Shown piece by piece: positions 35,175 to 43,871 of a stretch of DNA of 64,000 nt (position 1 is the first letter of the stretch; each line of letters starts with the position of its first letter). The position numbers and the translations under genes are program-made. This stretch comes from Knoellia subterranea KCTC 19937 (GTDB lineage: Bacteria; Actinomycetota; Actinomycetes; Actinomycetales; Dermatophilaceae), in NCBI RefSeq assembly GCF_000768685.1, contig NZ_AVPK01000003.1, forward strand, positions 186,001 to 250,000, given 5' to 3'. The notes beneath the pieces were generated by a model. The model ran no database searches. It had not been told where the DNA came from and saw only the letters and a program-made list of their open reading frames with translations.

Positions 35175-35672
35175 ATGCCCAGAGTCACGCGTCGTCAACT
35201 CATGGCCGAGATCGGTGCTGCCACCTCGGCGTATCAGCGCGCCACCCAGGCGCTCGATGACGAGGTCGGGCGCCGCCTCGGGGTCAACGCCGCCGACCTG
35301 CGCGGACTCGACTGGCTCACCGACCAGCCCCGGACGGCGAGCGAGCTGGCGCGACGCACGGGCCTGACGCCAGCGGCCACGACGTCGATGATCGACCGGC
35401 TCGAGCGCAAGGGGTTCGTGCGGCGCACTTCCGACCCGGGCGACCGGCGCCGCGTCCTCGTCGAGATGACGGAGGAGGGGCAGCGCCGGACCTACGAGCT
35501 CTACGAGCCGATGGTCCTCGAGGGCATGCCGGTGCTCGACTCACTCTCGACCAGCGAACTCCAGCTGCTCGCAACCCATCTCGTCGCCATCCGCGAGATC
35601 ACCGAGCGCCACGAGGATCGGCTCAGGAGTGACTGGCAACCGCCGGGGTCAGCAGCTCGTCAAGGTCGGTGA
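35175..35672 (+). CDS. MarR family regulator (controls the divergent monooxygenase)
   Basis: A 165-residue winged-helix protein. The recognition helix region is ARRTGLTPAATTSMIDRLER, and the wing is RRTSDPGDRRRVLVEMTEEG. The ATG at 35175 starts five bases after the second palindrome, so the protein probably represses its own gene and the monooxygenase. Its 3' end overlaps the convergent MFS gene by 50 bases, an unusually long coding overlap that could cause transcriptional interference. Confidence 0.88.
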   Translation: MPRVTRRQLMAEIGAATSAYQRATQALDDEVGRRLGVNAADLRGLDWLTDQPRTASELARRTGLTPAATTSMIDRLERKGFVRRTSDPGDRRRVLVEMTEEGQRRTYELYEPMVLEGMPVLDSLSTSELQLLATHLVAIREITERHEDRLRSDWQPPGSAARQGR

Positions 35673-36876
35673 GGTCGCGCAGGAGCCGGATCCGACTCGC
35701 GAAGACCACGGCGACCTGTACCACTCCGAGCGCGCCGAAGACGACGAGGGCCCACCGGGCGCCGATCCACGTCGCCACCAGGCCGGCGACGAGTCCGCCG
35801 ACGGGGATGGCGCCCCACGACACGAACCGCACGGTCGCCATGACGCGCGACAGCATCTCCGGTGGGCTGGCCTGTTGGCGGTAGGTGCGGGTCGCCGTGC
35901 TGAAGATGACCACCCCTCCGGCGAAGATGATGTTGCCCAGGGCGAAGCAGACCCACGCCACCCACCCGGTCCCGACCGGGATGAGCGCCCCACCGATCAG
36001 CGACACGACGGACGAGGCCACACAGGCCCGGGCGGATCCGAGGGTGCGCACGATCCGCGGCGACAGGGCGGCTCCGACGAGTGAGCCCACCCCCTCGGCG
36101 GCGAGGAGGAATCCGACGAACGCAGCAGGTGTGTCGAGGTCCCGCACGAGATAGAGGGCAAAGAGCGCCATCTGGGCGCCGCACACGAAGTTCACGGCGG
36201 TCGCTGCCCACATGCACGGAGCCATGACCGGGTGGCGGGTGACGAACCGCCAGCCCTCGCCGATCATCTGGCGCATGGGCACTCGGTCAGCTCCGGCGGC
36301 GGCCGGTGGGCGGCTGGGCAGGGTGCGGAGCAGGATCCCCGAGAGCAGGTAGCTCACGGCGTTGACAAGCAGGGTCGGGACGGCTCCGAGCAGCTGGATG
36401 GCCAGGCCTCCGATCGACGGACCGCCGAGCTGGGTCGTCGCAAAGGTCGCCGACATGAGGCTGTTGCGTTCGTGCAGCTGCTCCTTCGGGACGACCGCCG
36501 GGAGGAAGGTCGAGTTCGCGACGTCGAACACGACGTTCGCGAAGCTGAGGACGAGCGCGACGACCACGAGCTGGGCGATGCTCAGGCGGTCGAGCCACCA
36601 GGCCACCGGCACCGATGCGACGGCCAGGGCGCGCGCCAGGTCCATCGTCACCTGGGTCCCGCGCAGGGGAAGGCGGGCCACGAGCGCACCGGCCGGCAGT
36701 CCGATGACGAGCCAGGCGGCATACGACGCTGCGGCGATGAGTCCCATCTCGAACGGCGACGCGTCGAGCACCGTGATCGCCGTGAGTGGGAGGGCGACCG
36801 CACCGACCGCGCTGCCCAGGTTGCTCGTCGCGCTCGCGCTCCAGTAGGTCCAGAAGGACCGTGCCGCCCCCGTCAT
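35623..36876 (-). CDS. MFS transporter
   Basis: A 417-residue transporter with about 12 membrane helices. The front reads SFWTYWSASATSNLGSAVGA and the inter-helix motif GALVARLPLRGTQV follows. The family resembles EntS/MFS_3 exporters and is related to the transporter at 31009. It starts at ATG 36876, divergent from the HxlR-peroxiredoxin gene and separated from it by 54 bases containing a single palindrome. It is probably controlled by that regulator. The substrate is unknown. Confidence 0.87.
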   Translation of the reverse strand: MTGAARSFWTYWSASATSNLGSAVGAVALPLTAITVLDASPFEMGLIAAASYAAWLVIGLPAGALVARLPLRGTQVTMDLARALAVASVPVAWWLDRLSIAQLVVVALVLSFANVVFDVANSTFLPAVVPKEQLHERNSLMSATFATTQLGGPSIGGLAIQLLGAVPTLLVNAVSYLLSGILLRTLPSRPPAAAGADRVPMRQMIGEGWRFVTRHPVMAPCMWAATAVNFVCGAQMALFALYLVRDLDTPAAFVGFLLAAEGVGSLVGAALSPRIVRTLGSARACVASSVVSLIGGALIPVGTGWVAWVCFALGNIIFAGGVVIFSTATRTYRQQASPPEMLSRVMATVRFVSWGAIPVGGLVAGLVATWIGARWALVVFGALGVVQVAVVFASRIRLLRDLTDLDELLTPAVASHS

Positions 36877-36894
36877 CGCCAATCCTCTCGCTGT

Positions 36895-36919
36895 AGTGAG
36901 TTCCAATCTGGAACGCACT
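36895..36919. promoter_or_regulatory. Operator between MFS and HxlR-peroxiredoxin genes
   Basis: A 25-base inverted repeat with arms AGTG-A-GTTCCA and TGGAAC-G-CACT around the centre ATC. A TATACT-like element follows at 36919. It is the only symmetric element between the divergent genes, so it is the likely HxlR-domain binding site. Confidence 0.78.
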
Positions 36920-36930
36920 ATACTCACGTC

Positions 36931-37812
36931 ATGCGCCGAGAGGACCTGGCCGACGAGGACTGCGGGATCGCCCAGTCACTCGGCGTGCTCGGCGACTGGT
37001 GGACGTTCCTCATCGTCCGCGACATCGCCGGGGGTGCGACTCGCTTCGATGCCCTCCAGCGCGGCCTCGGCATCAGCCGCCGCGCCCTCACCGAACGCCT
37101 CGCCGGCCTCGTCGCCGACGGCGTCCTCGACAGGCGTGCCTACTCCGAGCGGCCGCCTCGCCACGACTACGTCCTCACGACCAAGGGCGAGGCGCTGCTC
37201 CCCGTCCTCGTGGCCCTCCAGGACTGGGGTGCCCGGCACGTCCTCGGTGACGGATCGGTGAGCGCCGGCATCGGGCTCGGCTCGGCCGAGGCGCACCGCG
37301 TCGGTGACCTCGTGGGGCACCCGGTGCCAGCGATCACGCTGACCGGGCACGACGGCATACCGACGTCGTTTCCATCGGGGCAGTGGACCGTTCTCTTCTG
37401 CATGCCGGGTGCCTGGGCGCCTGCGGCACAGGGCTATCCGCCCGGTTGGGGGGACATCCCCGGTGCCGCTGGGTGCACCGTCGAGGCGAGGGCGTATGCC
37501 GGGTTGCTGGGTGAGTTTGCGGCTCGCGGTGTCGTCGTGCACGGGGTGAGTACACAGCGGCCTGACCAGCAGGCGGCGTTCGCGGAGTTTGCCGAGCTGC
37601 CCTATCGGTTGCTGTCCGACGAGGACCTCCGTTTGGCCGGTTCGCTGCGGCTGCCGACGTTCCGGTCGGGCGGGGTGGACCGGCTCAAGCGGGCGACGTT
37701 GCTGCTCGACCCCGACGGTGTCGTGCGGTCGGTGCAGGCGCCTGTGGCCGACCCCGCGGCTTCGGCAGAAGAGATGCTGCGCGTCGTCGACGACCTTGTC
37801 GAGGCTGCCTGA
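36931..37812 (+). CDS. HxlR-type regulator fused to a peroxiredoxin-like domain
   Basis: A 293-residue two-domain protein. Residues 1-105 form an HxlR winged helix (CGIAQSLGVLGDWWTFLIVR, LGISRRALTERLAGLV). Residues of about 120-293 form a thioredoxin-fold AhpC/TSA-like domain (VLFCMPGAWAPAAQ, then GAAGCTVEARAYAGLLGEFA and VVVHGVSTQ). C182 corresponds to the peroxidatic cysteine of this peroxiredoxin subgroup, and C11 matches the redox-sensing cysteine position of some HxlR regulators. A peroxide-sensing repressor in one polypeptide is a reasonable inference. Confidence 0.82.
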   Translation: MRREDLADEDCGIAQSLGVLGDWWTFLIVRDIAGGATRFDALQRGLGISRRALTERLAGLVADGVLDRRAYSERPPRHDYVLTTKGEALLPVLVALQDWGARHVLGDGSVSAGIGLGSAEAHRVGDLVGHPVPAITLTGHDGIPTSFPSGQWTVLFCMPGAWAPAAQGYPPGWGDIPGAAGCTVEARAYAGLLGEFAARGVVVHGVSTQRPDQQAAFAEFAELPYRLLSDEDLRLAGSLRLPTFRSGGVDRLKRATLLLDPDGVVRSVQAPVADPAASAEEMLRVVDDLVEAA

Positions 37813-37904
37813 GGTTGTCCACAGGGCGGGTCCCAACGGCTGTTCGTCCACAGAAGTGCGCTTGGTGATTGCGGCGAATTGCGCTGTCGCAGTGGGATGT
37901 TCGT

Positions 37905-38147
37905 ATGACGACGGCAGGGGATCTGAGAGCGCGAGCGGCGCGATGGCGACTCGCGGCCGAGACGACGAGGCGCGAGGTGGCCAGCCTGGTGAGGCTGGCC
38001 GAGCTGACTTGGCGTGCGCCCACGGCGGACGCGTTCCGGCGCAACATCGCGGTGCGCGTTCGGGAGTTGCGGGAGCTCGCCGCCCGCGAGGACGCGGTGG
38101 CCGACCTGCTCGACCGGGTCGCGACCGAATCCGCGCGTGCCGCATGA
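37905..38147 (+). CDS. WXG100-like small helical protein
   Basis: An 80-residue, all-helical protein: RAARWRLAAETTRREVASLV, then a turn with LTWRAPTADAFRRNI, then a second long helix. A Trp-Arg-Ala-Pro turn in place of WxG, the size, and overlap with a hydrolase gene suggest a WXG100/ESX-type helical hairpin. I do not see an ESX secretion gene in the window. A TTGTCCACA DnaA-box-like sequence lies upstream at 37815-37823. Confidence 0.6.
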   Translation: MTTAGDLRARAARWRLAAETTRREVASLVRLAELTWRAPTADAFRRNIAVRVRELRELAAREDAVADLLDRVATESARAA

Positions 38148-39334
38148 GTGGTGAGGCCGATGGCCTCCACGTCATCGGCGGCAGAGGCGGGATCGAGGTC
38201 GCGGTCGATGACCTGCGCCGAGCCGCCAGAGGCATGCGCAGCACCGCCGCGACTGTGGAGTCGTCGGTGCCGAACTCGTTGGGGCCCATGCCGTGGGGGC
38301 TCCCGCAGATCACCGGTGCGCTCGCGAGCCTCCTCGCTCGAGTGATCCGAGAGAACGACGAAACCCGACGAGGGGCAGGGGTCGAGGTTGCCCAACTGCG
38401 CGACCTTGCCAGCGCTACCGATCGGGCAGCGGCCGGATATGCGGCAACCGAGGAGACCGCGCGAGGGATGGCGGCTGGGCTCCACGACCAGGCCATGGCG
38501 ATCGCGGCGCTCATCACGGCGGCGACAGGACCCTTCGGCCTGCTCGACGAGGGGGAGGTGTGGGACGTGAGTGTGTCTACCTCGCTGCCGCCCGACTGCC
38601 TTCCTCGCCCCACCTCGACCGACGGCCTGCTGGCTGGGATCCAGTCGCTGGGCAAGGCGGGAAGCGAAGGCGGCGTCCGCGTGACGGAGGTGCTGACTGC
38701 CGACGGATCGACCACCTGGGTCGTGCAGATCCCCGGCACGCACGGCGGGTGGACCGAAGGCGGCGAGGTGCCCATGGACTGGCCCGCGAACGTCACCCTC
38801 ATGCTCGGTGAGGTCAGTGCGTCAAAGGTCGCTGTCGATCGAGCCCTCGAGCTTGCGCAGGCCGGTCGCGAAGGGCCGCACGACCGCGTCGTGCTGTCGG
38901 GTCACAGTCAGGGCGGCATCATCGCCGCATCGCTCGCCTCGGACCCCGAGTTCACCCGGCGACACCACGTCAGCCACGTCCTCACCGCCGGTTCGCCGAT
39001 CGACGACTTCCCCATCCCGGACCGGACTGAGGTCCTCTCCCTCCAACACCGCACGGACCCGGTGCATGCGCTCGACGTCAGTCCACCTCCCGACAGGGCC
39101 CACTGGACGACCGTCGAAGCAGCAGCTCCGATCGACCTCCCCGGACACCTGACGCTGGGGGCCCACACGCTCACGGCCTACCGCGCCACGGCGCAGAAGG
39201 TGGACCGTTCGGACGACGTGTCATTGCGCCAGTGGCGTGCTGGACTTGTGCCGGCGCTCGCCCCTGCGGCCGGCTCCACGCCGGTGGTGCATGAGTACCG
39301 CTCCAGGCGCCGGTGGCAGAATCGCGCCTCGTGA
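38144..39334 (+). CDS. Alpha/beta-hydrolase with WXG-like helical N-terminus
   Basis: A 396-residue protein. Residues of about 10-140 are helical (IEVAVDDLRRAARGMRSTAA onward), like the N-terminal targeting domain of ESX/LXG-type substrates. Residues of about 190-350 form an alpha/beta-hydrolase core with the nucleophile motif GHSQGG (S255), VVQIPGTHGG and, later, a histidine in PGHLTLGAHTLTAY. The start overlaps the stop of the small WXG-like gene. The arrangement suggests a secreted or polymorphic-toxin-like lipase or esterase with its partner, but this is inference. Confidence 0.65.
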   Translation: MSGEADGLHVIGGRGGIEVAVDDLRRAARGMRSTAATVESSVPNSLGPMPWGLPQITGALASLLARVIRENDETRRGAGVEVAQLRDLASATDRAAAGYAATEETARGMAAGLHDQAMAIAALITAATGPFGLLDEGEVWDVSVSTSLPPDCLPRPTSTDGLLAGIQSLGKAGSEGGVRVTEVLTADGSTTWVVQIPGTHGGWTEGGEVPMDWPANVTLMLGEVSASKVAVDRALELAQAGREGPHDRVVLSGHSQGGIIAASLASDPEFTRRHHVSHVLTAGSPIDDFPIPDRTEVLSLQHRTDPVHALDVSPPPDRAHWTTVEAAAPIDLPGHLTLGAHTLTAYRATAQKVDRSDDVSLRQWRAGLVPALAPAAGSTPVVHEYRSRRRWQNRAS

Positions 39335-39789
39335 CCCCCAAGCTCCTGTTCCGCCGCATCGCTGTCGCCGAGGCCATCACCTGGGCCCTGCTGCTCATCG
39401 GCATGTTCCTCAAGTACGTCACCGAGACCACCGAACTCGGCGTCCGCATCTTCGGAATGCTGCACGGGGTCGTCTTCATCGCCTACGGACTCATCGCGAT
39501 CGCGACATGGATCAACCAGAAGTGGTCGCTGCGCACCGGTCTCATGGCTCTCGTCAGCGCGATCCCGCCCTTCGCGACGATCCTCTTCGACCGCAGCGCG
39601 GAGGCCGCCGGCCACCTCGAAGGGCCGTGGCGTTTCGCGGCCGGCGGTGACGCGCCGGCGTCGCTGCCCGAGCGCGTCCTCGCCTGGCTCACCCGCAACC
39701 CGGCGCTCGCGGCAGTCATGGGGGTCGTCGCTGTGGCCGGGCTGACCGGCATCGCCCTCTTCGTCGGACCCCCGGCCTCGGGCAGCTGA
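39331..39789 (+). CDS. DUF3817 family membrane protein
   Basis: A 152-residue protein with four predicted membrane helices (IAVAEAITWALLLIGMFLKY, MLHGVVFIAYGLIAIATWI, TGLMALVSAIPPFATILF and a C-terminal AVMGVVAVAGLTGIALFV). The short N-terminal part matches the actinobacterial DUF3817 pattern, function unknown. I use the GTG at 39331, which overlaps the hydrolase stop. A GTG at 39313 in the same frame is less likely. Confidence 0.78.
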   Translation: MTPKLLFRRIAVAEAITWALLLIGMFLKYVTETTELGVRIFGMLHGVVFIAYGLIAIATWINQKWSLRTGLMALVSAIPPFATILFDRSAEAAGHLEGPWRFAAGGDAPASLPERVLAWLTRNPALAAVMGVVAVAGLTGIALFVGPPASGS

Positions 39790-39800
39790 CGGGCACCTCG

Positions 39801-41519
39801 ATGCGTCCATCCACCGCGCTCGCCACCGTCCTCGTCGACGAGCTGATCCGCGGTGGCGTGCGCGAAGTCGTCCTCGCGCCCGGTTCGCGCTCCGCGCCCT
39901 TGGCGTATGCCGTCCAGCAGGCCGAGCGCGAAGGTCGCCTCCGACTGCACGTCCGGGTGGACGAGCGCACCGCAGGATTCCTGGCGCTGGGACTCGCAAA
40001 GGGTTCTCGCACACCGGTTCCCGTCATCACGACCTCCGGGACCGCCGTTGCGAACCTGCACCCGGCGGTGCTCGAGGCACATCACACGGGTGTACCGCTC
40101 GTCGTGCTGTCGGCGGACCGCCCGGCTGAGTTACGGGGGACGGGGGCGAACCAGACGACGGTGCAGCCCGGGATGTTCGGCGGGGCCGTGCGGTGGTCGG
40201 CGGACCTGCCCGCGCCCGAACTCGTCGAGTCCGTCGGCGCCTTTCACCGCTCGACGGTCTGCAGGGCCCTCGTGGCAGCCCGAGGAACAGCCGCGGATGG
40301 CCGCCCCGGCCCGGATGCTGGCCCGGTCCACCTCAATGTCTCGTTCCGCGACCCCCTGACCCCGGACCTGGGCGATGCCTCGGACGTCCATGCCGGGCGT
40401 GCCGACGGAGAGCCCTGGGTTCGCAGCCCCTTGGGTGGCTGGTTCGGCGAATCCAGCACTGGTGGTGTCGCGCACGTCCCGCGGACGCTCGTCGTCCTCG
40501 GCGACCTCTCACGGTCGCCCGTCTCCTCGGCGCAGGTCGTGGAGTGGGCCGTGTCCCGCGGCTATCCCGTCGTCGCAGAACCCTTCGGCGTGCATGACCG
40601 GACGGCCGTCGTGCCGCACGGGCCACTCCTCCTCACCGCGGGTGACTGGCTCGCTGCCCACGTTCCGGAGCGTGTCCTCGTCGTCGGCCGCATCACCCTG
40701 TCGCGCGCCGTGGCCGCATTGCTGCGCACGAAGGGCCTGCGCGTCGAGGTGTTCACGGGGGCGCCGCAGTGGCCCGATCCCGGCCACGTCGTCCATGAAG
40801 TGCATCCCCTGATGACCTTCGCCGGCGAATCCCCAGACGCGCCAGACCGACAGTGGTTGCAAGGTTGGGTCGGCGCCGGATCGGTTGTGGCACAGGCTGT
40901 TCGGGGGCAGAGTGCTCCCTGGGGGACGGGCCTCGCCGTGGCCTCTGTTGTCGGGGAGTCACTACCCGAAGGCGCTCAGCTCTTCGTCGGGTCCTCCAAC
41001 CCGGTGCGGGACCTTGACCTCGGTATGAGCCGCGAGTCAGCCATCTCCGTCGTCGCCAATCGCGGACTCGCCGGCATCGACGGTTGCCTCTCGACGGCGA
41101 TCGGGCTCGCCCTGACGACGGATGCACCGAGCTACGCGTGGGTCGGCGACCTCACCTTCCTGCACGATTCCAACGCTCTCGCCATCGGTCCTGACGAGCC
41201 GCGACCCGACCTGACGATCCTCGTCGGCAACGACGGTGGGGGCGGGATCTTCCGCACCCTCGAGCACGGCGCCCCCGAGCGGGCCGACGACTTCACCCGT
41301 ATTTTCGGCACCCCGACGGGAACTGACATCGGGGCACTGTGCCGAGCACACGGCATACGCCATCTCGTCGCGGACTCGCGCGAAGCGGCAGCCGACGCGC
41401 TGTCCGCGCGGCCCGAGGGGATCACCGTCGTCGAGGTGCCGCTCGACCCCGAGTCGCACCGCGCCGCGCACGAGGGGCTGCGCGATCTCGCGCGGGAAGC
41501 CCTGGCGATTTCGGGCTGA
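39801..41519 (+). CDS. menD: SEPHCHC synthase
   Basis: A thiamine-diphosphate enzyme of 572 residues that condenses isochorismate with 2-oxoglutarate. The N-terminal Pyr domain has LAPGSRSAPLAYAV and the glutamate in VRVDERTAGFLALGLAKGS. The PP domain has AYAWVGDLTFLHDSNAL and VGNDGGGGIFRTLEHGAP, the ThDP and Mg2+ site. One rare TTA codon occurs at 40131 (residue 111). It follows the DUF3817 gene by 11 bases and precedes a geranylgeranyl-reductase-family gene. Confidence 0.94.
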   Translation: MRPSTALATVLVDELIRGGVREVVLAPGSRSAPLAYAVQQAEREGRLRLHVRVDERTAGFLALGLAKGSRTPVPVITTSGTAVANLHPAVLEAHHTGVPLVVLSADRPAELRGTGANQTTVQPGMFGGAVRWSADLPAPELVESVGAFHRSTVCRALVAARGTAADGRPGPDAGPVHLNVSFRDPLTPDLGDASDVHAGRADGEPWVRSPLGGWFGESSTGGVAHVPRTLVVLGDLSRSPVSSAQVVEWAVSRGYPVVAEPFGVHDRTAVVPHGPLLLTAGDWLAAHVPERVLVVGRITLSRAVAALLRTKGLRVEVFTGAPQWPDPGHVVHEVHPLMTFAGESPDAPDRQWLQGWVGAGSVVAQAVRGQSAPWGTGLAVASVVGESLPEGAQLFVGSSNPVRDLDLGMSRESAISVVANRGLAGIDGCLSTAIGLALTTDAPSYAWVGDLTFLHDSNALAIGPDEPRPDLTILVGNDGGGGIFRTLEHGAPERADDFTRIFGTPTGTDIGALCRAHGIRHLVADSREAAADALSARPEGITVVEVPLDPESHRAAHEGLRDLAREALAISG

Positions 41520-41544
41520 CGACGCGGCTTGCGAGAATGGCGGG

Positions 41545-42777
41545 GTGACCCAGACCCCCGCGCGCACCGATGTCCTCGTCGTCGGAGCCGGCCCCGCCGG
41601 TTCTGCTGCGGCTGCGTGGGCGGCGCGTGCCGGGCGTGAGGTCGTCCTCGCCGACGCGGCAGTCTTCCCTCGGGACAAGACCTGCGGTGACGGACTGACT
41701 CCCCGAGCCATCGCCGAGCTGCAGCACCTCGGCCTCGAGGAGTGGGTGCGCGGCCACACCGTCAACAACGGTCTGCGCGCGCACGGCTTCGGCCAGACGC
41801 TCGAGCTGCCGTGGCCCGGTGGCTCGCTGCCGAGCTGGGGTTCGGCCGTGGCGCGGACCGAGCTCGACGACCATCTCCGCACGACCGCGCTGAAGTTCGG
41901 TGCGGTCGGCGTGGAGGGCGCCAAGGCCGTGGACGCGCGCGTCGAGGGTGGGCGTGTCCGCGGGGTGACGTTCCAGCGCGACGGTGAGACCTTCGAGATC
42001 GAGTGCGAGCGGCTCGTCGTCGCCGACGGTGTGCGCTCGGGCCTCGGCAAGGTGCTCGGCCGCGAGTGGCACAAGGACACGGTCTATGCGGTGGCGGGTC
42101 GTTGCTATGTCGACTCCGACCGCTCGGATGATCCCTGGATCAGCTCGCACCTCGAGCTGCGCGGTGAGGAGGGCGAGATCCTCTCGGGCTACGGCTGGAT
42201 CTTCCCGCTCGGCGGCGGTCAGGTGAATGTCGGCGCAGGGACTCTCGCCACGACGAAGCGTCCCGCCGAGGTGGCCGTCAAGCCGCTCATGGCGCGCTAC
42301 GTCGAAGAGTGCCGCGAGCAGTTCGGCCTGCGTGGTGAGGCGCGCATGGCGACGAGTGCGCTGCTGCCCATGGGTGGCGCGGTGAGCGGTGTGGCTGGTC
42401 GGAACTGGGCGCTCATCGGGGACGCCGCGGCATGCATCAACCCGCTCAACGGCGAAGGCATCGACTACGGCCTCGAGACCGGGCGCCTCGTCGTCGAACA
42501 GCTCGACACCGACCTGTCGGTCACGTGGCCCGCACTGCTCAAGGAGCACTACGGCGAGGCGTTCTCGATCGCCCGCCGCCTCGCCGGCATCGCGACCGTG
42601 CCGCGGGTGCTGCCCGCGCTGGGGCCGATCGGCATGCGTTCGGACTTCGCCATGACATTGGCTCTGCGCTGGATGGGCAACTTCGTCACAGACGAGGACC
42701 GCGACCGCGCCGCCCGCGTGTGGCGCTGGGCCGGTCGTCGCTCCATCGCGATCGACGCCCGCCCGCCCTTCAGCTGA
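41545..42777 (+). CDS. Geranylgeranyl reductase family flavoprotein
   Basis: A 410-residue FAD-dependent reductase. The N-terminal dinucleotide motif is VLVVGAGPAGSAAAAWAARA, the family marker is FPRDKTCGDGLTPRAI, and the FAD-closing motif is WALIGDAAACINPLNGEGID. In mycobacteria a relative (MenJ) saturates one isoprene unit of menaquinone. The location right after menD favours the same role. A paralogue lies at 47216. The start is GTG at 41545. Confidence 0.88.
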   Translation: MTQTPARTDVLVVGAGPAGSAAAAWAARAGREVVLADAAVFPRDKTCGDGLTPRAIAELQHLGLEEWVRGHTVNNGLRAHGFGQTLELPWPGGSLPSWGSAVARTELDDHLRTTALKFGAVGVEGAKAVDARVEGGRVRGVTFQRDGETFEIECERLVVADGVRSGLGKVLGREWHKDTVYAVAGRCYVDSDRSDDPWISSHLELRGEEGEILSGYGWIFPLGGGQVNVGAGTLATTKRPAEVAVKPLMARYVEECREQFGLRGEARMATSALLPMGGAVSGVAGRNWALIGDAAACINPLNGEGIDYGLETGRLVVEQLDTDLSVTWPALLKEHYGEAFSIARRLAGIATVPRVLPALGPIGMRSDFAMTLALRWMGNFVTDEDRDRAARVWRWAGRRSIAIDARPPFS

Positions 42778-42779
42778 CC

Positions 42780-43260
42780 ATGGAATCTCGACCGGTGGAG
42801 TGGCGGGGGGTTGCACAACTCGGGCCGTGCGAGATGAAGGTGTACGCCATGAGCGTCGCTGGCACAGAATGCCCAGAGGCGCTGGACCGTGCCGCGCGCA
42901 CACTCACGGCGAAGTTCGCTGCGTCGACTCCCGGCAGCGGTGTCGGCTATCTCCTGCTGCACCGTGCCCGGCCCGCGCACTTCGCACTGGCTCACGTGTG
43001 GGACGGGGTTGACCTCATCCAGTCCTACTGGACCTCGCCGCTGGATCGTCCCGCCGACTTGGGCCCTCATCGTGCAGGCGGTCGGGTGTGTGTGGGAACT
43101 CGAGGTCCTCGCCTTCGAGAGCTTCCTCTGGTCTGACTGTTACGGATTCGTTGACGCCAACGCCCGCTACCTTCGGCGGGACTTCGGTCGACGCGGCCAG
43201 GGCGTAGGGGACGGACCGCCAGCCGTGCCCGCCGTCGGTGGCCCTGATCAGGAGCGGTAG
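42780..43260 (+). pseudogene. Hypothetical gene with a frameshift near 43060
   Basis: The first frame (from 42780, MESRPVEWRGVAQLGPCEMK) is sensible up to QSYWTSPLDRPADL, then turns into low-quality sequence and stops at 43136. The next frame continues sensibly as ALIVQAVGCVWELEVLAFES and WSDCYGFVDANARYLRRDF to a TAG at 43260. Removing one G from the GGG run at 43061-43063 would join them into a protein of about 160 residues. I do not recognise the family. It may be a recent mutation or a sequencing error in a homopolymer. Confidence 0.65.
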
Positions 43261-43523
43261 GCGTCCCGGCGGTGCTCTATCCGGAGCACCACCACTTCGC
43301 CGGCTTCGTCGTTGATCCGATACGGCACCCGATAGGTGCCACGACGTGCCGAGTGGATGCCTTGGAGTTCGCCCCTGAGCGGCTTGCCGACCCGGCGAGG
43401 ATTGTCCGTGAGGCCCTCCGTCATGAACTCGATGACGGCGGCAGCCACCGCCTCGGGCAGGGCTGTCTGGAGTGCGCGGACCGCGGGTGGAGTGAGGATG
43501 AGTTCGTATGGCGCTTCAGCCAC
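43248..43523 (-). CDS. RelE/ParE-family toxin
   Basis: A 91-residue protein of RelE type (YELILTPPAVRALQTALPEA, PLRGELQGIHSARRGTYRV and the closing VVVLRIEHRRDAYR), probably a ribosome-dependent mRNA interferase. The GTG at 43523 overlaps the antitoxin end by eight bases. It is convergent with the frameshifted gene and overlaps its last bases. Confidence 0.87.
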   Translation of the reverse strand: MAEAPYELILTPPAVRALQTALPEAVAAAVIEFMTEGLTDNPRRVGKPLRGELQGIHSARRGTYRVPYRINDEAGEVVVLRIEHRRDAYRS

Positions 43524-43785
43524 GTCGCAGAGCCCGGACCGCGTCGGCGCCTCGAACGACATCGCCGGACGCGTAGGCCTGGTCGGCCTCCCGGATGTCC
43601 GCAAGTGCCTCCGGGTCACTGAGCGCCGCGAGCGTCTCCTCAAGCTCACTCAGATCGTCGACGCTGAGGATGATGGCGGCCGCTCGGCCATTCCTGGTCA
43701 CGATCACTCGCTCATGCTCGTTCTCGACCCTGTCGATGACGTCGCTGAAGTGGTTCCGGACGTCGCGGAGAGGTTCGATGCTCAT
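43516..43785 (-). CDS. Phd/YefM-family antitoxin
   Basis: An 89-residue antitoxin (MSIEPLRDVRNHFSDVIDRV, then RVIVTRNGRAAAIILSVDDL) of the Phd/YefM type. The C-terminal half is the toxin-wrapping segment. It precedes and overlaps the RelE toxin. A CACAATTGTG palindrome at 43789-43798, just before the ATG, is a candidate autoregulatory operator. Confidence 0.87.
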   Translation of the reverse strand: MSIEPLRDVRNHFSDVIDRVENEHERVIVTRNGRAAAIILSVDDLSELEETLAALSDPEALADIREADQAYASGDVVRGADAVRALRRG

Positions 43786-43871
43786 GCACACAATTGTGGC
43801 GCTTTGTTCGGGTGGCCGCAAGTGTGCCGATACTTGACCTTCTGTGCACCTGAGGTTGCAGGGTGTTCTGC

